Positions 48,516 through 60,575 of a stretch of 64,000 bases of DNA are shown here, piece after piece. The stretch covers positions 14,270,001-14,334,000 of the forward strand of contig NC_053046.1 of the NCBI RefSeq assembly GCF_003473485.1. The letters are read 5' to 3'. The DNA comes from Medicago truncatula. Its lineage: Eukaryota > Streptophyta > Magnoliopsida > Fabales > Fabaceae. Each line of letters starts with the position of its first letter. The first letter of the stretch is position 1. The notes under the pieces were generated by a model. It was given only the letters and a program-made list of their open reading frames with translations, searched no databases and was not told the DNA's origin. The translations under genes and the position numbers were made by a program.

Positions 48516-49503
48516 CTAGTTGGCATTGGCAGTCCATGACATGTCATTCTCGTATATCCAGTGGCACACTTCGATTTCACGAGGAGTCGAGCCAAGTTCA
48601 ACAAAAGCAGGATGGTTACGACTCCATGAAGAAGTGGTAAGATGGCACACATCAACTGCTTGATTGATCATGATCTTTTGGAGGTCAAGTATTTCCACTT
48701 CATAGAACCTCGCCATTGGAATATAATGACAAAAATAGAGTAGCATAAAAGGAAACATTTCTTGGTGAAGTATACCGATGGCGAAGGCGGTCCTAATGGG
48801 GAACATAAGTACGAATTCGGACCGGGCGCTCAAGAGAAGTATATCGATGGCGAAAGCAGTCCTAATGGGGAACATAAGTACGAATTCAGATAGGGCGCTC
48901 AAGAGAAGTATACCCATTGGGACTGCCAGGTCCGAATTCGTACTATGTTCGCCATAAGGACTGCCTTTGCCATCGGTATACTTGTCTTGAGTGCCCGGTC
49001 CGAATTCGTACTTATGCTCCCCATTAGGACTGCCTTCGCCATCGGTATAGTTCTCTTGAGCACCCGGTCCGAATTCGTACTTATGTTCTCCATTAGGACT
49101 GCCTTCGTCATCAGTATATTTCTCTTGAGAACTAGGTCCAAATTCGTACTTATGTTCCCCATTTGGACTGTCTTCGCCATCTGCATACTTTTCTTGACCA
49201 CCCGGTCCGAATTCGTACTTATGTTCCCCATTAGGACTGCCTTCACCATCGGTATACTTCTCTTGAGCATCGGGTGGACCTTCATCTTTTCCTCACAATC
49301 AAAGCAGTATTTATGTTGCCCTGGGACCCCGATAATTATGTTGCCCATTAAGGCTTCCCGGTCCATCAGTATACTTCTCTTGAGCACCATGGTACTTCTC
49401 AAGAGGTGGCTGTGTTGGTTCAGCACCTGGTTCTTGTGCAAAACAAGAGGTGGCTAGAACACCTAAGATGAGAAAAACTAGTACTGCTGCATAGGAAGCC
49501 ATT
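48516..49503 (-). pseudogene. BURP gene copy h: intact signal peptide, repeat region, BURP tail; frame broken
   Basis: The start at the complement of 49503 reads MASYAAVLVFLILGVLATSC, then FAQEPGAEP, a good secretory signal peptide (cleavage probably after SCFA). It continues EKYHGAQEKYTDGPGSLNG to a stop near codon 63, where the 'gggcaacataaatac' region breaks the frame. The 23-residue repeats resume for five units (to about 48905), then two repeat units lie inverted (48770-48905), and the BURP tail follows to the stop at 48516. A short secreted peptide could still be made from the first 63 codons; the complete protein cannot. A TATA-like TATATATT (complement of about 49613-49621) is about 110 bp upstream. 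Confidence 0.85.
48770..49275. repeat. 69-bp coding minisatellite with internal inversion (copy h)
   Basis: This has the same layout as 41745-42250. Five to six units run on the - strand from 49275 down to 48905 and two run on the + strand at 48770-48905, meeting at 'gaagtatacccattgggact'. The inversion is shared, so it predates the segmental duplication. Confidence 0.85.
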
Positions 49504-49789
49504 TTTGTGGTGGAGAGGTTTTGGAGTTTGGAAAAGGAAGAGATGTTTGTACTTTGTAGGAGAGAAAATATGAGAAGTTGAGAGTAGTGGACAATGAACT
49601 GTAAAGGAAGAGAATATATAGAAAGAGGGGTAAGGTTTAAGAAGTGGGGGACTTGAAACAAAGAAGTGGTTGGGCAGCTATGAATGCATGGGGTTAAGAT
49701 AATAATGGGGTTAAGATTCCTCCTCCAAATTTGTGAGTATTAAAAATTTGAAATTCTAGCTATTTTAGTTTATCCCCATAAAAAATTAT

Positions 49790-51496
49790 TTTATGTTTGA
49801 TATCTACAAAATTAATTCAAATGATGAAGTAATTGTGCTAATTTTTTTAAAGGAGTAACTGTGGTAATTGTTAACTTGAATTTTTATGTGCTGAGCAGAA
49901 AGAAAAAAAATGATAACAAGTTTTGGAAAATTCATATAAACTTTATTTTTGAGCCAAAATGATTTTTTTTTTTTTTTTTTATAACTAGACAATATGAATT
50001 TTATTAAAGAATGTTGTTCTAGGGTTCTTTCTCTCGGTGTCATTTTTACTCATGATATAATTCTTTGGTTCCTCTAAAATAAAATACAAATCTTTGATGT
50101 GAACCGCATACCTTTTACCCGTAAATACAACTAAGTGATACAACAAAAGATTTAACACAGTTTCATTCTCAAACTAAATTCCAATATAACAATTACAACC
50201 AAGTTGAAAGAGATTTTTCATTAAATTGGGTATTCCCATGTATTAAAGGAAAGGTCATTTAGTAACTTATTAATTGTCTACCTGTGTTCTCATTTAGTAA
50301 ATGGAAAAGTCATTCAACCTTTCTCACAGTGTTACCATTTTGAGAGGTTCACATTGTAAAATAACAATAGGTGAAGACTTGTATTATTTAGCATATTAAA
50401 TGCTTGCAAATTAATAGTAATTAACTACAAATAGTAAGTTTAGATCTCTTAACCTATGGCATATTTGTTAAGGGAGCTTCTACGGTGCAGTCAGGAAACT
50501 GATTTTTTTGAAAAATTTAATTTTAATTTTAATGTTCGATTCATTTTTAAATTGTTGATTGCTGAATAATGATCAATAGTAATTCATTTAGTAATGTTTG
50601 CAACATCTTGGACTTACAAGTACTATTTTATCGTTGACATCTTTAACATGCAAACATAGTTGATGATATTATGCGATAGTCTTAAGAGTAGTTACACTTA
50701 AAACAAGGTAGAATAAAATTAGATTAAGTGCAGTCTTGTTAATCTGATGAATTGATGATACTATGAGACTGAACTTTTGATGCCACCGTATTAAGAGTGG
50801 GGTGCTACTCACTACATTTTTGATGTTATAGTGTTGACTTCACCAGAAAAATCATTCTCATGACTTCACCATAGAATTTTCCATTTGTTAAATGAGAAGT
50901 CCCTTATTTGCAAAAGGACAAAAAGATTGGCTTATTATCAATACATGGATGCTACCTGCCTTGCTATCTTCTTAATCTTATAATTGACTCAACTGTTCAT
51001 ATTTAACTTTTGAGTAATTTTTTATGTATACCCCAAAAGGCATACACCCATTTGATTTGTCACTCTGTAGAAATTAATTTAATAAATAAAAATAATTTTC
51101 TTTATATGTTAAAACATGTTTATCTTTTAATTTATTAATTTTATTTTTTGAAAATAAATTTTTAAATTTTATTTTGTATTGTTAATAAAATTAGTGGTGG
51201 TAGTGGTCGTGGGAGACAGTGAACCACAATATTAGTCTGTCGGAGCTCCGTCGTGATTGATGAAAAGAGGATAAAGAGAATGATAAGGAGGTTGAGTTGT
51301 TTGTTCATGTTTATATTCATTTCTTGTTGAAAACGAGTAAGGATGATGAAAAGGAGACTTTCGAATGTTGGTGGATTTGTTGTGTTTGTTCATATTATAT
51401 AAATAGGGTGTGAGAACTGAGAATGAGAATGTGTCTATGTAATTGTAGATTGGGCCTTAGACAATGTTGTTCATTGATAAACCCTAAAATATATTT
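49790..51496. other. Intergenic, no gene seen
   Basis: AT-rich sequence with homopolymer T runs (49964-49980). No frame of interest on either strand and no clear transposon ends. Confidence 0.5.
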
Positions 51497-51871
51497 TTAT
51501 TTCAATTTGACAAATTGAAAATAAATTCTGCTCTTCACTCTGCACAAAACACTTGCGCTCTGCAGCCATGCCTAAAATACTCCTGCGCTAGTTAGCCAAC
51601 GCAAGTGTAAAAAAATGTGACTTAGTTTTTATACATGCGTGACTTAAGTCACGCTGCGTGAGTTAACTCACGCAAGTTTTGTTTTTTCATTCTCAAAACA
51701 ATTCTATTATCAAGTGAGGAGAAGGCATGTGTTATGTTAAGACACTGATTTTGTTCCTTTTACTACTACTAAAATTATGTAGATAGAGACAATTGGTTGA
51801 ACAAAAATAATGAAATTGGTGAGGTAGTTGAGTGAGTTATTTAGTATGTTGTAAAATTGAATTCATAATGG

Positions 51872-51906
<35 letters not shown>

Positions 51907-52322
51907 CTTATGTATGTGTAAAAAAGCATAGCATAGTGAAGTGGTGGGTGACAAGTTGGTGAGTGTTACTGTTGAGGAGTCTTGAAAAGGCTTAGAATGA
52001 ATTTGAATGTTATGAAGTTTTCACTGTTTGACTTAGTTCTGTTTCATTTTAACTCAGTTAACTCACGTACAAACAAAACTAAGTCACGCATGTGAAAATG
52101 AAAAAACAAAACTTGCGTGAGTTAACTCACGCACGTGTTAATTTCAGCATGAGTTAACTCACGCAGCGTGACTTAAGTCACACATGTGTAAAAACTAAGT
52201 CACGAATTTTTTACACTCGCGTTAGTTAACTAGCGCAGGGGTATTTTCGGCAACACTGCAAGGCGCAAGTGTTTTGTGTTGGGTGAAGAGCGGAATTCAT
52301 TGAAAATTGATTGAAATTTTAT
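51497..52322. mobile_element. Foldback/TIR element, about 825 bp, with nested palindromes
   Basis: The left arm (about 51497-51710) and right arm (about 52060-52322) are inverted over some 200 bp: 'gctcttcac', then 'cacaaaacacttgcgc', then 'tgcgctagttag', then 'gtgacttagtttttaca'. Both arms contain the self-complementary words GCGTGAGTTAACTCACGC and GTGACTTAAGTCAC. The centre has a 30-base A run (51872-51901). No coding capacity. Confidence 0.8.
51872..51901. repeat. 30-base A homopolymer
   Basis: An uninterrupted run of 30 A inside the foldback element. The length may be inexact in any assembly. Confidence 0.9.
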
Positions 52323-52629
52323 GGTGATTCCTTGAAGAGTCTAAATGATGTGTCGTTATAATGAGGTGTGAAAGAGATGGTAGTCAATGAATCCTCTAGT
52401 CCATAAACCTTTTAAACTGTCTGACTTGGCTCACTTTGCTCGCCTAGCGAATCAACTACAATCAGGAATCTTCGGACTTTTTCAATGCATAATCAAAGAC
52501 CTACAAGTGAAGACTAATAATAGGTTATCTGACATAAGAAGTATAATCGTTATGTATTTAGGGGTGTTTCCATAGATAACTTGCAAAACAAGTTAATAAG
52601 TGACATATAATTTAAAAGGAATTTTTGCA

Positions 52630-52865
52630 CCTCTAACTTATAATTTTGTTTGTCCTCGACCAAAGGTCCTAAAAAAAATTACATTCAAGGTAAAACCAAT
52701 AAAAATCTTGATTTAAAAACTAGATTGTACGAACTTAATCAAACGGCCCTCTAACTTATAATTTTGTTTGTCCTCGATCAAAGGTCCTAAAAAAAATTAC
52801 ATTCAAGCTAAAACCAACAAAAATCTTGATTTAAAAACTAGATTGTACGATCTTAATCAGACGGT
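52630..52865. repeat. Two-copy 118-bp tandem repeat
   Basis: 'cctctaacttataattttg' to 'gattgtacga', then 'cttaatcaaacgg', occurs at 52630 and again at 52748 with about five differences. No coding function seen. Confidence 0.9.
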
Positions 52866-53071
52866 TTAGATCTAATCGACTGCATGCAGTCTTCTATGCT
52901 CAATCCAAACATGATCCATATTTTATTTTAATATATAAAGATTTTATTTACAATTCTATGATACGAGATAGAACTATATGTTTCGTTTACATTCGGTTTA
53001 ACAATTGATATAGAGACAGACAAAATTAGAAAACTTGAAATTTGTAATTAGTATTTCATGATTGCTTTTAA

Positions 53072-53435
53072 AATTTAGGGTAAATACCTCTTTTCGTCCC
53101 TGTAATATTAGCGAATTCCGGTTTTAGTCCCTGTATAAAAAAAGATTTATATTTTGTCTATGTAATTTCAGATTCTTCCACTTTTGGTCCCTCCTTTCAT
53201 CACGTCAGCAGAATTTGCATAAATTACGTCCCTGTAATTTCAGATTCCTCCCACTTTTGGTCCCTCATTTTACGTGTCATGTATGTAGATTCTGCTTACG
53301 TGGTGGAATGAGGGACCAAACGTGGAAGAATCTGAAATTACAAGGACAAAATCTAAATTTTTTTTTTACAGGGACTAAAACCGAAATTCGTTAATATTAT
53401 AGAGATGAAAAGAGGTATTTACCCTAAAATTTATT
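53072..53435. mobile_element. MITE, about 350 bp
   Basis: The left end AGGGTAAATACCTCTTTTCG and the right end, CATCTCTATAATATTA's mirror 'gatgaaaagaggtatttaccct', are inverted over about 65 bp. The flanking 'aaaattt' on both sides (about 53070-53076 and 53426-53432) is a probable target duplication. Confidence 0.8.
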
Positions 53436-55275
53436 AGACGTTAATTTAGGCGTGTAAATAAATTTTTCAAAATCTACATTTGATTTTTCCTCAATAAAAA
53501 GTTATATAACTTGACATTTACTTATATTTTTAAAAGCTTATTATTCATTTGAAGTTATTATAAAGTACGTACCAAATGGTTTTAAATTTTTCTATAATAA
53601 TTTGTCGATTTGATCTAATCAATAAGAAGTTTTTCATATAAATAAGACCAAAGGGTACTAATTTACTGTGATTTATGGCTTTTCATATTTGAATGTAATT
53701 TCTTATATATGCTCAACAAAGAACATGAAAGGAAAGAAGATTTAAAATCATAAGTGACAACTGCCAAGTGTAGCTGCATTAGGTAAAATATTTGTGAGCT
53801 TTTATATGTCATGTTCATGCTCATGGTTTTGAATTTGAAGTTACTTTTAGTAATCATGTTGGTCCATCATTTTCTCTATATTTTGGCATTTGAGTTAAAA
53901 AGCATAATTAATTTCATAATATTTTGGCATTTGCATATCTTGTTCTCATTTGAACACCTTATTTTGGGTAGATAATAACTTTTTCTTAGAACTAAACACA
54001 CTATTTGGATGCTTTGTAGTTCTTATGTCATCAAATTAGTATATATTTGATTTAAACCGAGAGATAGCAACACACTCGTTTTTAGTATCTATCATATCTA
54101 CTTGACTTTTCCATTTCTCTTCGGTGAAAAAGTATTATGTCGTATCTACTTCATTATCACCAAGTTTTAAAATACCAGGATCAATAATGTACTCTTCAAA
54201 ATCAACATTTGATTTCAAATCAAGGAAACTTCTATAATGTTTGGTTTCAAATTTCAATTTAGCATACATTTCCATAATAGATGGTTTGGACTTTGAATTC
54301 TCTGATAGTCTCAAAAACATTTGGTTTTGACTCGATATAATTATCAATTAAAGACTCTAACAAAACATAGAAAAAAGCTAAATTATAAAATAATAAAATG
54401 GAAAAAAATTAATGCAAGACACATGTAATTGGAAAAAAAATGAACTAGACCGGATCGAGAGTTAACTCCCAAACCCATACACATGATTGAGGATTAATTT
54501 TCGATAGCAGCGTTGTTAGATTTTAAAAAAATAGAAAAAAGCACCAATGTAAACGGATTAAACATATACATACTTGTTTTTTTCACGTAAAATGAGTGTA
54601 GAAACTTTTTAACAATCCTTGTTTGATGATTTGAGACTCAATTTTTTCAGAAAAAAAAAAAAAAAAAAAATTGAATCTTTGGAAGGAAAATTGGAATAGG
54701 TAAGTATGTGTATGTAAGAAGTGTGGAACAAGTGACTTGGTGCAATATATATATATATGGTAAAAACGAGCGGGAGTTATTTTCTGATCGTTTATGATAG
54801 GAAGCTAACTCAGATCGAGGAGTGCATGAGCTAAATGGTGATTCAATGTAAAAGAGGGCAGATCGGAGTTAACTTTCGATCACAAGCGAACGGGAATTAA
54901 CCATGATGGAGGTATTTTGGGTAATTCGAGATGCTTGTCTGTACAGTAACCGGTCCAAAAAATTTGATCAATGGGGGAAATATCATATGGTGTAAAATGT
55001 TCATAGAAAAATATATCAATGCATTCTTGATAAAATAATTTTCACCCCTTTTTCCATCAAATAGTGTTGATACAAAATTAAAACAGTTTAAGACGATTTT
55101 AGGAAATTTGTTCTATGTTACTTGCTGTAAATACTTGGAAAAAATTCGAACGCAAAACTAAACAAGAAGCAATTGATCATTTATTATTACACTGTGATAA
55201 CAAAAAAATATAAACAAAATGTGTTAAACACCATTACAATTTTCACATATATATTAATGAAGAATAATTAATTAA
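53436..55275. other. Intergenic, no gene recognised
   Basis: A short - strand frame at 54135-54347 has no recognisable domain. There is a poly(A) run at 54650-54670 and 'tatatatata' at 54744. Nothing further could be supported. Confidence 0.5.
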
Positions 55276-57063
55276 TTAATTAGTTGACCTGCAAGTCTTC
55301 CTCACCTCACCATCATTCCCAGTAATAACATTGTAAGAACCCATCTTAACCATAGCTTCAGCAAACTTCTTTTGAAACAAACCATTATCCTTAGCAAGTT
55401 CTTCAACAATAGGAATTGTCCTAGGATCATTAAACAAATGAGCATCTGTAACCAAAAGCGTCTTCTTCTTCGTCACCATATTCTTAAAAAACAAGTTGTC
55501 AAGCAACGCTGGTGTCTCATCGAAATTCACTACAGGGTTTCTAAAAAGAGGTGTCCCAGGGTTCGCACATATTTGTTGAAGCTCATTAACAATTGGAAAT
55601 GGAAGCAAAGGATCAGGTTTCCTCGTGTCTGCGTAATTGTAAATCCTTTCCATAAAAACATCGCAATGAGCCACACCAATTGAATGCGCACCAAGTAAAA
55701 TAACCATTTCTTCAATTGTGAAACCTTTTTTTGTGAAGAGGTCAACCATTTTTTCCATCGGCCAATTAGGCATTGGAAGGTTGTCGTCTTCCGCGATAGA
55801 TGCTAGGGAATAGAGCGCATCTCTACGGCCTCCAAGGGGAGCTGTACGAGGTAATCCGGAAAGGAACATTCCTTCGTTAACTGAAAATGCTATTGTGTCT
55901 GTGCATGAAACTATTCCCGGACATTGTTCTTCTAGTTTTGCTTTAATGTCGTCAATGAAGTCAGTTCCTTTGAGAAGTTGACCATTTAACATCGAACTTT
56001 TTTCTACTTTGTCTCCTGTTGGTGTGTAGTCTAGCAAGACTGAGGAATCACAACCCTGTTTATTTATTTTTTTCCCATTATGGCCAAGTTAATTATAGAA
56101 CACATATCATAGTTAAGTAAATTTTTTAAATAATAAAGTATTTTTTTTTCATCATGTGGATTCAGGCACATGAATTATTTGGTACTATAATTTATATTTC
56201 TTTGAATTCTAAAGCGAATGCTTTAGAATATTCCATTCTTGTAGCAACCACCGCTTTGGATCCTGCACTTCTGCAATTTCTGGCCCCATATTCTGGGTGT
56301 GCCATGGGGGAATATTTCCACGATAATGGAATGCACACATTAATAATCTATGATGATCTTAGTAAACAGGCCGTAGTGGCATATCGACAAATGTCATTAT
56401 TGTTATGATACACTTATATAATTCAGACAGTGAGATTTACATTAGACTAATCATGTTATGCCTTTGATAAATAAGATATAAAATATGCAATCAAAATGTG
56501 AATTGTTTGATTCACTATATGATCAGAGACTATGTGATTGTTCATATTTGAACATAATTCAAATCCATACCTTTTGGTATAGTCTCGCTCTTACTTTGAA
56601 TTATTATGTGTTAGTGATGTCAAATTTAATAATCAATTTAAGAGATCGAAGAAGACAAAATTCGCATGTTAAAAAAAGACAATGATTGTTGAAATTTAGA
56701 AATGCTTACAACAACGAAGCAGTCGTGAAATTGAAGACGAATAATGTTAGCAATTGCGTTTGGATTTGTCTTCGTAATTTCAACAAGAGCATCAGCCACG
56801 ATTTTCTCTGCAGTTGGACAACTTTCGCTATAGAACCCTTGCTTAAGATGACCTTTATCAAACCCAGTCTTTGGGTTTTGCTTTTCATCATCTACCAGTT
56901 TTTGTTCTTGATCATCAACAGTAAGTCCAGATCCAAATCCATAGTCCAAATCAAAATCAATTTTTTTTGGTTTTTTTGATTTTTTTGATTTTTTTGAATT
57001 TGTAGGAACAACGACCAAGCTAAACAAGAAAAGGGTCACAAGTATGATCCTTGACACTTTCAT
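55276..57063 (-). CDS. Class III (secretory) peroxidase, two exons, 377 aa
   Basis: These haem peroxidases act in the apoplast on phenolics, lignin precursors and H2O2. Exon 1 is 57063-56710, the intron 56709-56056 (GT/AG), exon 2 56055-55276; together 377 codons plus stop. Residues 1-23 form a signal peptide ([13 protein letters not shown]). The distal haem site is [20 protein letters not shown], with Arg and His kept, though the usual Arg after FHDCFV is Val. The proximal His is in [12 protein letters not shown]. All eight structural Cys are present (SCP, FHDC, GCD, QCP, SCTD, AHC, QICANP, KTC). After the signal peptide comes an odd lysine block ([11 protein letters not shown]), then an Asp/Gly/acidic stretch to about residue 75, before the usual QGFY-type start of the domain. 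This makes it about 45 residues longer than typical. Intact by sequence; which peroxidase clade it belongs to is not settled (a PER48-like relation is possible). Confidence 0.92.
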
Positions 57064-57142
57064 TTTAATAAAAAAAAATTGAATGTTTCAAATGAAATGG
57101 GGTGTTCAAGTTTCCACCGAGTTGGAACAAAGGTGCTACAAC

Positions 57143-57156
57143 CTTTTATAACAAAA
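57143..57156 (-). promoter_or_regulatory. TATA box of the peroxidase gene
   Basis: The complement reads TTATAAAAGG, about 80-90 bp upstream of the peroxidase ATG, a normal distance for a plant gene with a short leader. No other elements were assigned. Confidence 0.55.
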
Positions 57157-57782
57157 TGTTTGCACTTATACCATTGAATAGTATGTTTGATTGAGGTAGC
57201 CATATATAGCAAGCTCTAAAATAAGTTAAATTGGGTTTGAATGATGCAAACTAGTTTTGACTTTTGAGGGTGCATATATGCAATGTTACACATGTTGTCT
57301 ATTTATAGTGAGTCTTTATTTTTATTGGTTGCTTTCGAATCCGTTGAGGTAGCCATATTTAACGAATGAGTCTTAACCCATGTTTTTTATAAACTTTTTT
57401 TTCTCCTATTTAAGCTATATTTGAATAAAACATATTGTTTAAAAAAAAAATGCAGAGTTTCTCGATCATTTTCATTTTGTTGTGTATTCAGATCATTTGC
57501 CTGTCTCTTAACTATAAACTTGAGAGGAGTCGTTTATTAATATTGTCTCAATCACATTCATATCCTCGACGACACACTTATTGTTCACGAGAATCTGTTT
57601 GGTGTCTCTGAACCACATTATAATGAGAGAAATCCAGCTCTGAGACCATTTATAACGTCCTAAATGCTTATAAGGTTGATTATGTATATTTTGTTTGGTG
57701 TCTCCACAAATAAATATGTGGCTTTTAATATATTTTGTTCTCTCTCTCACATGTTTTGTTAGAAATTTTTTAGAATGTCACC

Positions 57783-57934
57783 TATTCCATCCGTTTTAAA
57801 ATATAAGCAAATTTTATTTTTTAGATTCATTCAATTAATGATGTATGTGGTCCATATTATAAATCACATACATCATTAATTAAATGAACGTAAAAAGTAA
57901 AATTTGCTTATATTTTGAAACGGATGAAGTATAT
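57783..57934. mobile_element. Stowaway-like MITE, about 152 bp
   Basis: The ends TTCCATCCGTTTTAAAATAT and the mirror, ATATTTTGAAACGGATGAA, flank a near-perfect hairpin ('aatgatgtatgtgg' against 'catacatcatt'). The 'catccgtttyaaaatataagcaa' end is the common plant Stowaway/Tc1-mariner signature, and TA flanks both sides. Confidence 0.85.
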
Positions 57935-59264
57935 AATTAGTGTAAGTGAAACATTGGAGCATTTATGTATTGTGAGCCCACAAAAAGAATACACATTTTG
58001 TTCAACCTTTATGTGTCACTCTACTGGAAGCTTTACAGGACATTACAACATATATGAGATTTAGTAACACTTTAAATTTGTAACTAAATCAGAAACAAAT
58101 GTTACTATTTAGATCATGTAATATTTGAAAAATGTTAGGTAAAGATCGTGTTACTAAATGATTTTGGTAACACTTGAGAGCATTACTTGTAACACTTAAA
58201 AAATGTTACTTATTAAGTAGCTAATTTGTAGCCAATCTGCAGCTAATCGTTTAGATGCAATTGTAGCAAATTTTGTTGCATAAATGTTACTGAATAGTGA
58301 AGACTATGTAGATCAATCAGTAAAACATTTATATATTAGATTTCAAAAAGCTAAACTTGGTTGAAAATGAAAAGAACAAATACATTATACATCTCTTAAA
58401 AAAAAAATACATTGTATATCATTGGAAATATAAAATGAGTACCTACCACCCTAATTTAAACAAATCAAACAAGTTTAATTCAAATGACACACATCGTTTG
58501 TCAACTGCAATGAATCTCTGACCATCCCTCTAGAAGAGCTCATCTCCCCTGAACTTGCAGCAACCATAAGTGCAAGCTATGCACATAAGTGCAAAAAACT
58601 TGAATGCTTTGCGGTAATGCTCGTCATTCACCATTCTTTGCAAGTGAATTGTCATAGCTACAAACACTCCATAGTCAAGAACTCAATTCCCATCAACATC
58701 CGTCTAAGCAATTGACAACAAAAAAAAATTCTCAAATCACAAAGTTTATTATTGCATCCACTCATACACTAGACACAGGGCATGAATAGCAAATCAAGTG
58801 ATGAAGGAGGTGAAGAATGGAATGATGAACATGAATGATGAAGGGATAGAACGGAAATGGCGAGAGAAAACGAATGAAGTGCATGTAACATTTTTTATCG
58901 AGAGAGCAAAAATAATAAACTCGGCTAAAAAGGCATGGAGGCATATATTAAAAGGAGGTGCATGTAACACTTTTTAAAAAAATGTCACATAAAAGATGTT
59001 GCAAAACTTCATATGTGTAGTAGTGGGAGTTGTTCCTTGGCCATACCTCCAACACTACTGACACTCTTTATTCTCATCAGTCTTAGTGTAATACTAGAGA
59101 TTGGGCAGTTCAATTGATTTGAATTAAGTGATAAAAAGTTGGAGATTATGGATTCAAACTCAAAGAAGGATAAAAACTAATAACAACTAATTAGTATCAT
59201 TTATCATTAAAATAAATTCTAGTGTCACAGGCTTCCATAAGACCATCTTCCGCACGTTAGAACC
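57935..59264. other. Intergenic, no gene seen
   Basis: 'gtaacactt' and 'aaatgttac' words recur between 58040 and 58300 and again near 58960-58990. This suggests an old repeat, but no ends could be drawn. Confidence 0.45.
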
Positions 59265-59466
59265 TACTCCCTCCGGTCCTATTAAAATAAATTCTACCCC
59301 TTGTTTAATATTTGTATTTTAAATATTAGTGGGTGTATTTAATGCTTCACAATTTTTTATGAAGGTAAATTTGTAAGAATATTAAAAAAAAAATACACTA
59401 ATTAATGAGTATATTTGTTTTAATGTTTTTTGTTTTTTCTACTTATAATAAAAATCAGAAGGAGTA
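59265..59466. mobile_element. Stowaway-like MITE, about 200 bp
   Basis: The left end TACTCCCTCCGGTCCTATTA and the right end, ATCAGAAGGAGTA, are inverted, with the typical CTCCCTCCG signature and TA target. The inside is A/T-rich. Confidence 0.8.
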
Positions 59467-60575
59467 TTAGCATAAGGGATTAGACTCCCACAACATGACT
59501 AACTAAGATTTAAATCTCGACTAAAAGATGTACCCGTATTTAATTTAATGGTCAAACACTCCTTGAACAAAAATAAAATATTCATATAAGAAATGGAGAC
59601 GACATCTGGCCTTCCCTGAATAGATGCATATCACACATCACTTTAAGCTTCTCTAGCCAATCAGAAGATTAGATCAATAGCATAAAACTCTCAACTAAAT
59701 AAGAAAAGAAATGCATAAAATGACCTTTAGCTTTGTGATATTGACCAATGTAAACCTTCCGACTTTGAATAAAGAACGTTGAAACTTTTGTTCATCAGCA
59801 ACAATTGGTTTCTTATACATTATATGCAGCAGTTGAGAAAACAGAACAGTACGATATTCTACCAAAAGAGAAAAATCATATAACTTAATCATTATACTTT
59901 AGGGTGTCCGACACGCAAACATCTTTATTGTGTCTACATGTCAGTGTCCTTTTTGAATTCATTACGATTATTTTTATTTTCTTAAATTTTTATCATGTCT
60001 ACATGTCAGTGTATCTGTTGAATTCATTGTTTTGTCGGCGTGTTTGTGCGACGTGTCTAGCTACAATGAAGTGAGTGGCACTAAACAAGTCAATTAATTG
60101 ATATTGACAAATGGGAAAAGAATTGCTACAGTATGGTTGACCAGTGATGAAATTAGTTTATAGCTTTTGTTTTCAGCTGTGTTTCATTTGGCCATTATTG
60201 CCGTCGAAGATCACAAAAAAGATACCCCATCCTTAATGACAAGTAATATAAGCACAAAAGAAAATAATTATTTTAATAATCATGCTAAGTTCTAACATCA
60301 TAATCAAATAGAGTTTCAATTAAGTAGCAAAGATACTAAAAATATTGGTCTAAACACATTGATGTCACATTCTAGATCTTAATTGCAAATATATTTTTTT
60401 AAAAAACTTTGCTAAGTTTGTAACTATTTGAAAGTCTAAAAGAAAAAGGGTCACTAGTTATTATAAAAATAATAATCTATGCGACTTTGTGATTTTTCTG
60501 TTTCTTGAAAAAAGCTACATCCATATATGATGACAAATTCTCTTATTTCTTCCCTAAGGAATTAGAAATTCTCTT
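59467..60575. other. Intergenic and upstream region of the LysM kinase
   Basis: 'catgtcagtgt' with 'gaattcatt' appears twice near 59938-60030. No gene was seen, and no convincing TATA could be assigned to the LysM kinase. Confidence 0.4.

Larger units (their letters stand above)
40720..49790 (-). repeat. Second BURP cluster: eight decayed copies with repeated flanks
   Basis: The unit is a BURP C-terminal exon (- strand), a 3' flank with (CACG)n-type alternating tracts ('acgcacgcacgcaagcatgc'), two or three tandem 'aacaaacttgtgttcgtatg' words and a 5' remnant. Copies of the BURP part lie at about 41001, 41463, 43292, 44198, 44791, 46984, 47573 and 48516. A 1.54-kb block holding two copies is itself duplicated (44190-45737 and 46980-48515). 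The segment 41380-42706 is duplicated at 48420-49787. All copies share CHX11CH in place of the usual CHX10CH. Confidence 0.9.

Noticed and set aside
41915..49457. Long + strand frames over the 69-bp minisatellites
   Set aside because: A 69-bp unit (a multiple of three) keeps all frames open at once. The - strand frame after the signal peptide has the sensible composition; the + strand one is a shadow.
55372..55683. + strand frame across the peroxidase exon
   Set aside because: It is antisense to a well-supported conserved exon.
60203..60480. Promoter elements of the LysM kinase
   Set aside because: Several AT-rich TATA-like words exist, but none is at a clearly suitable distance with supporting context.
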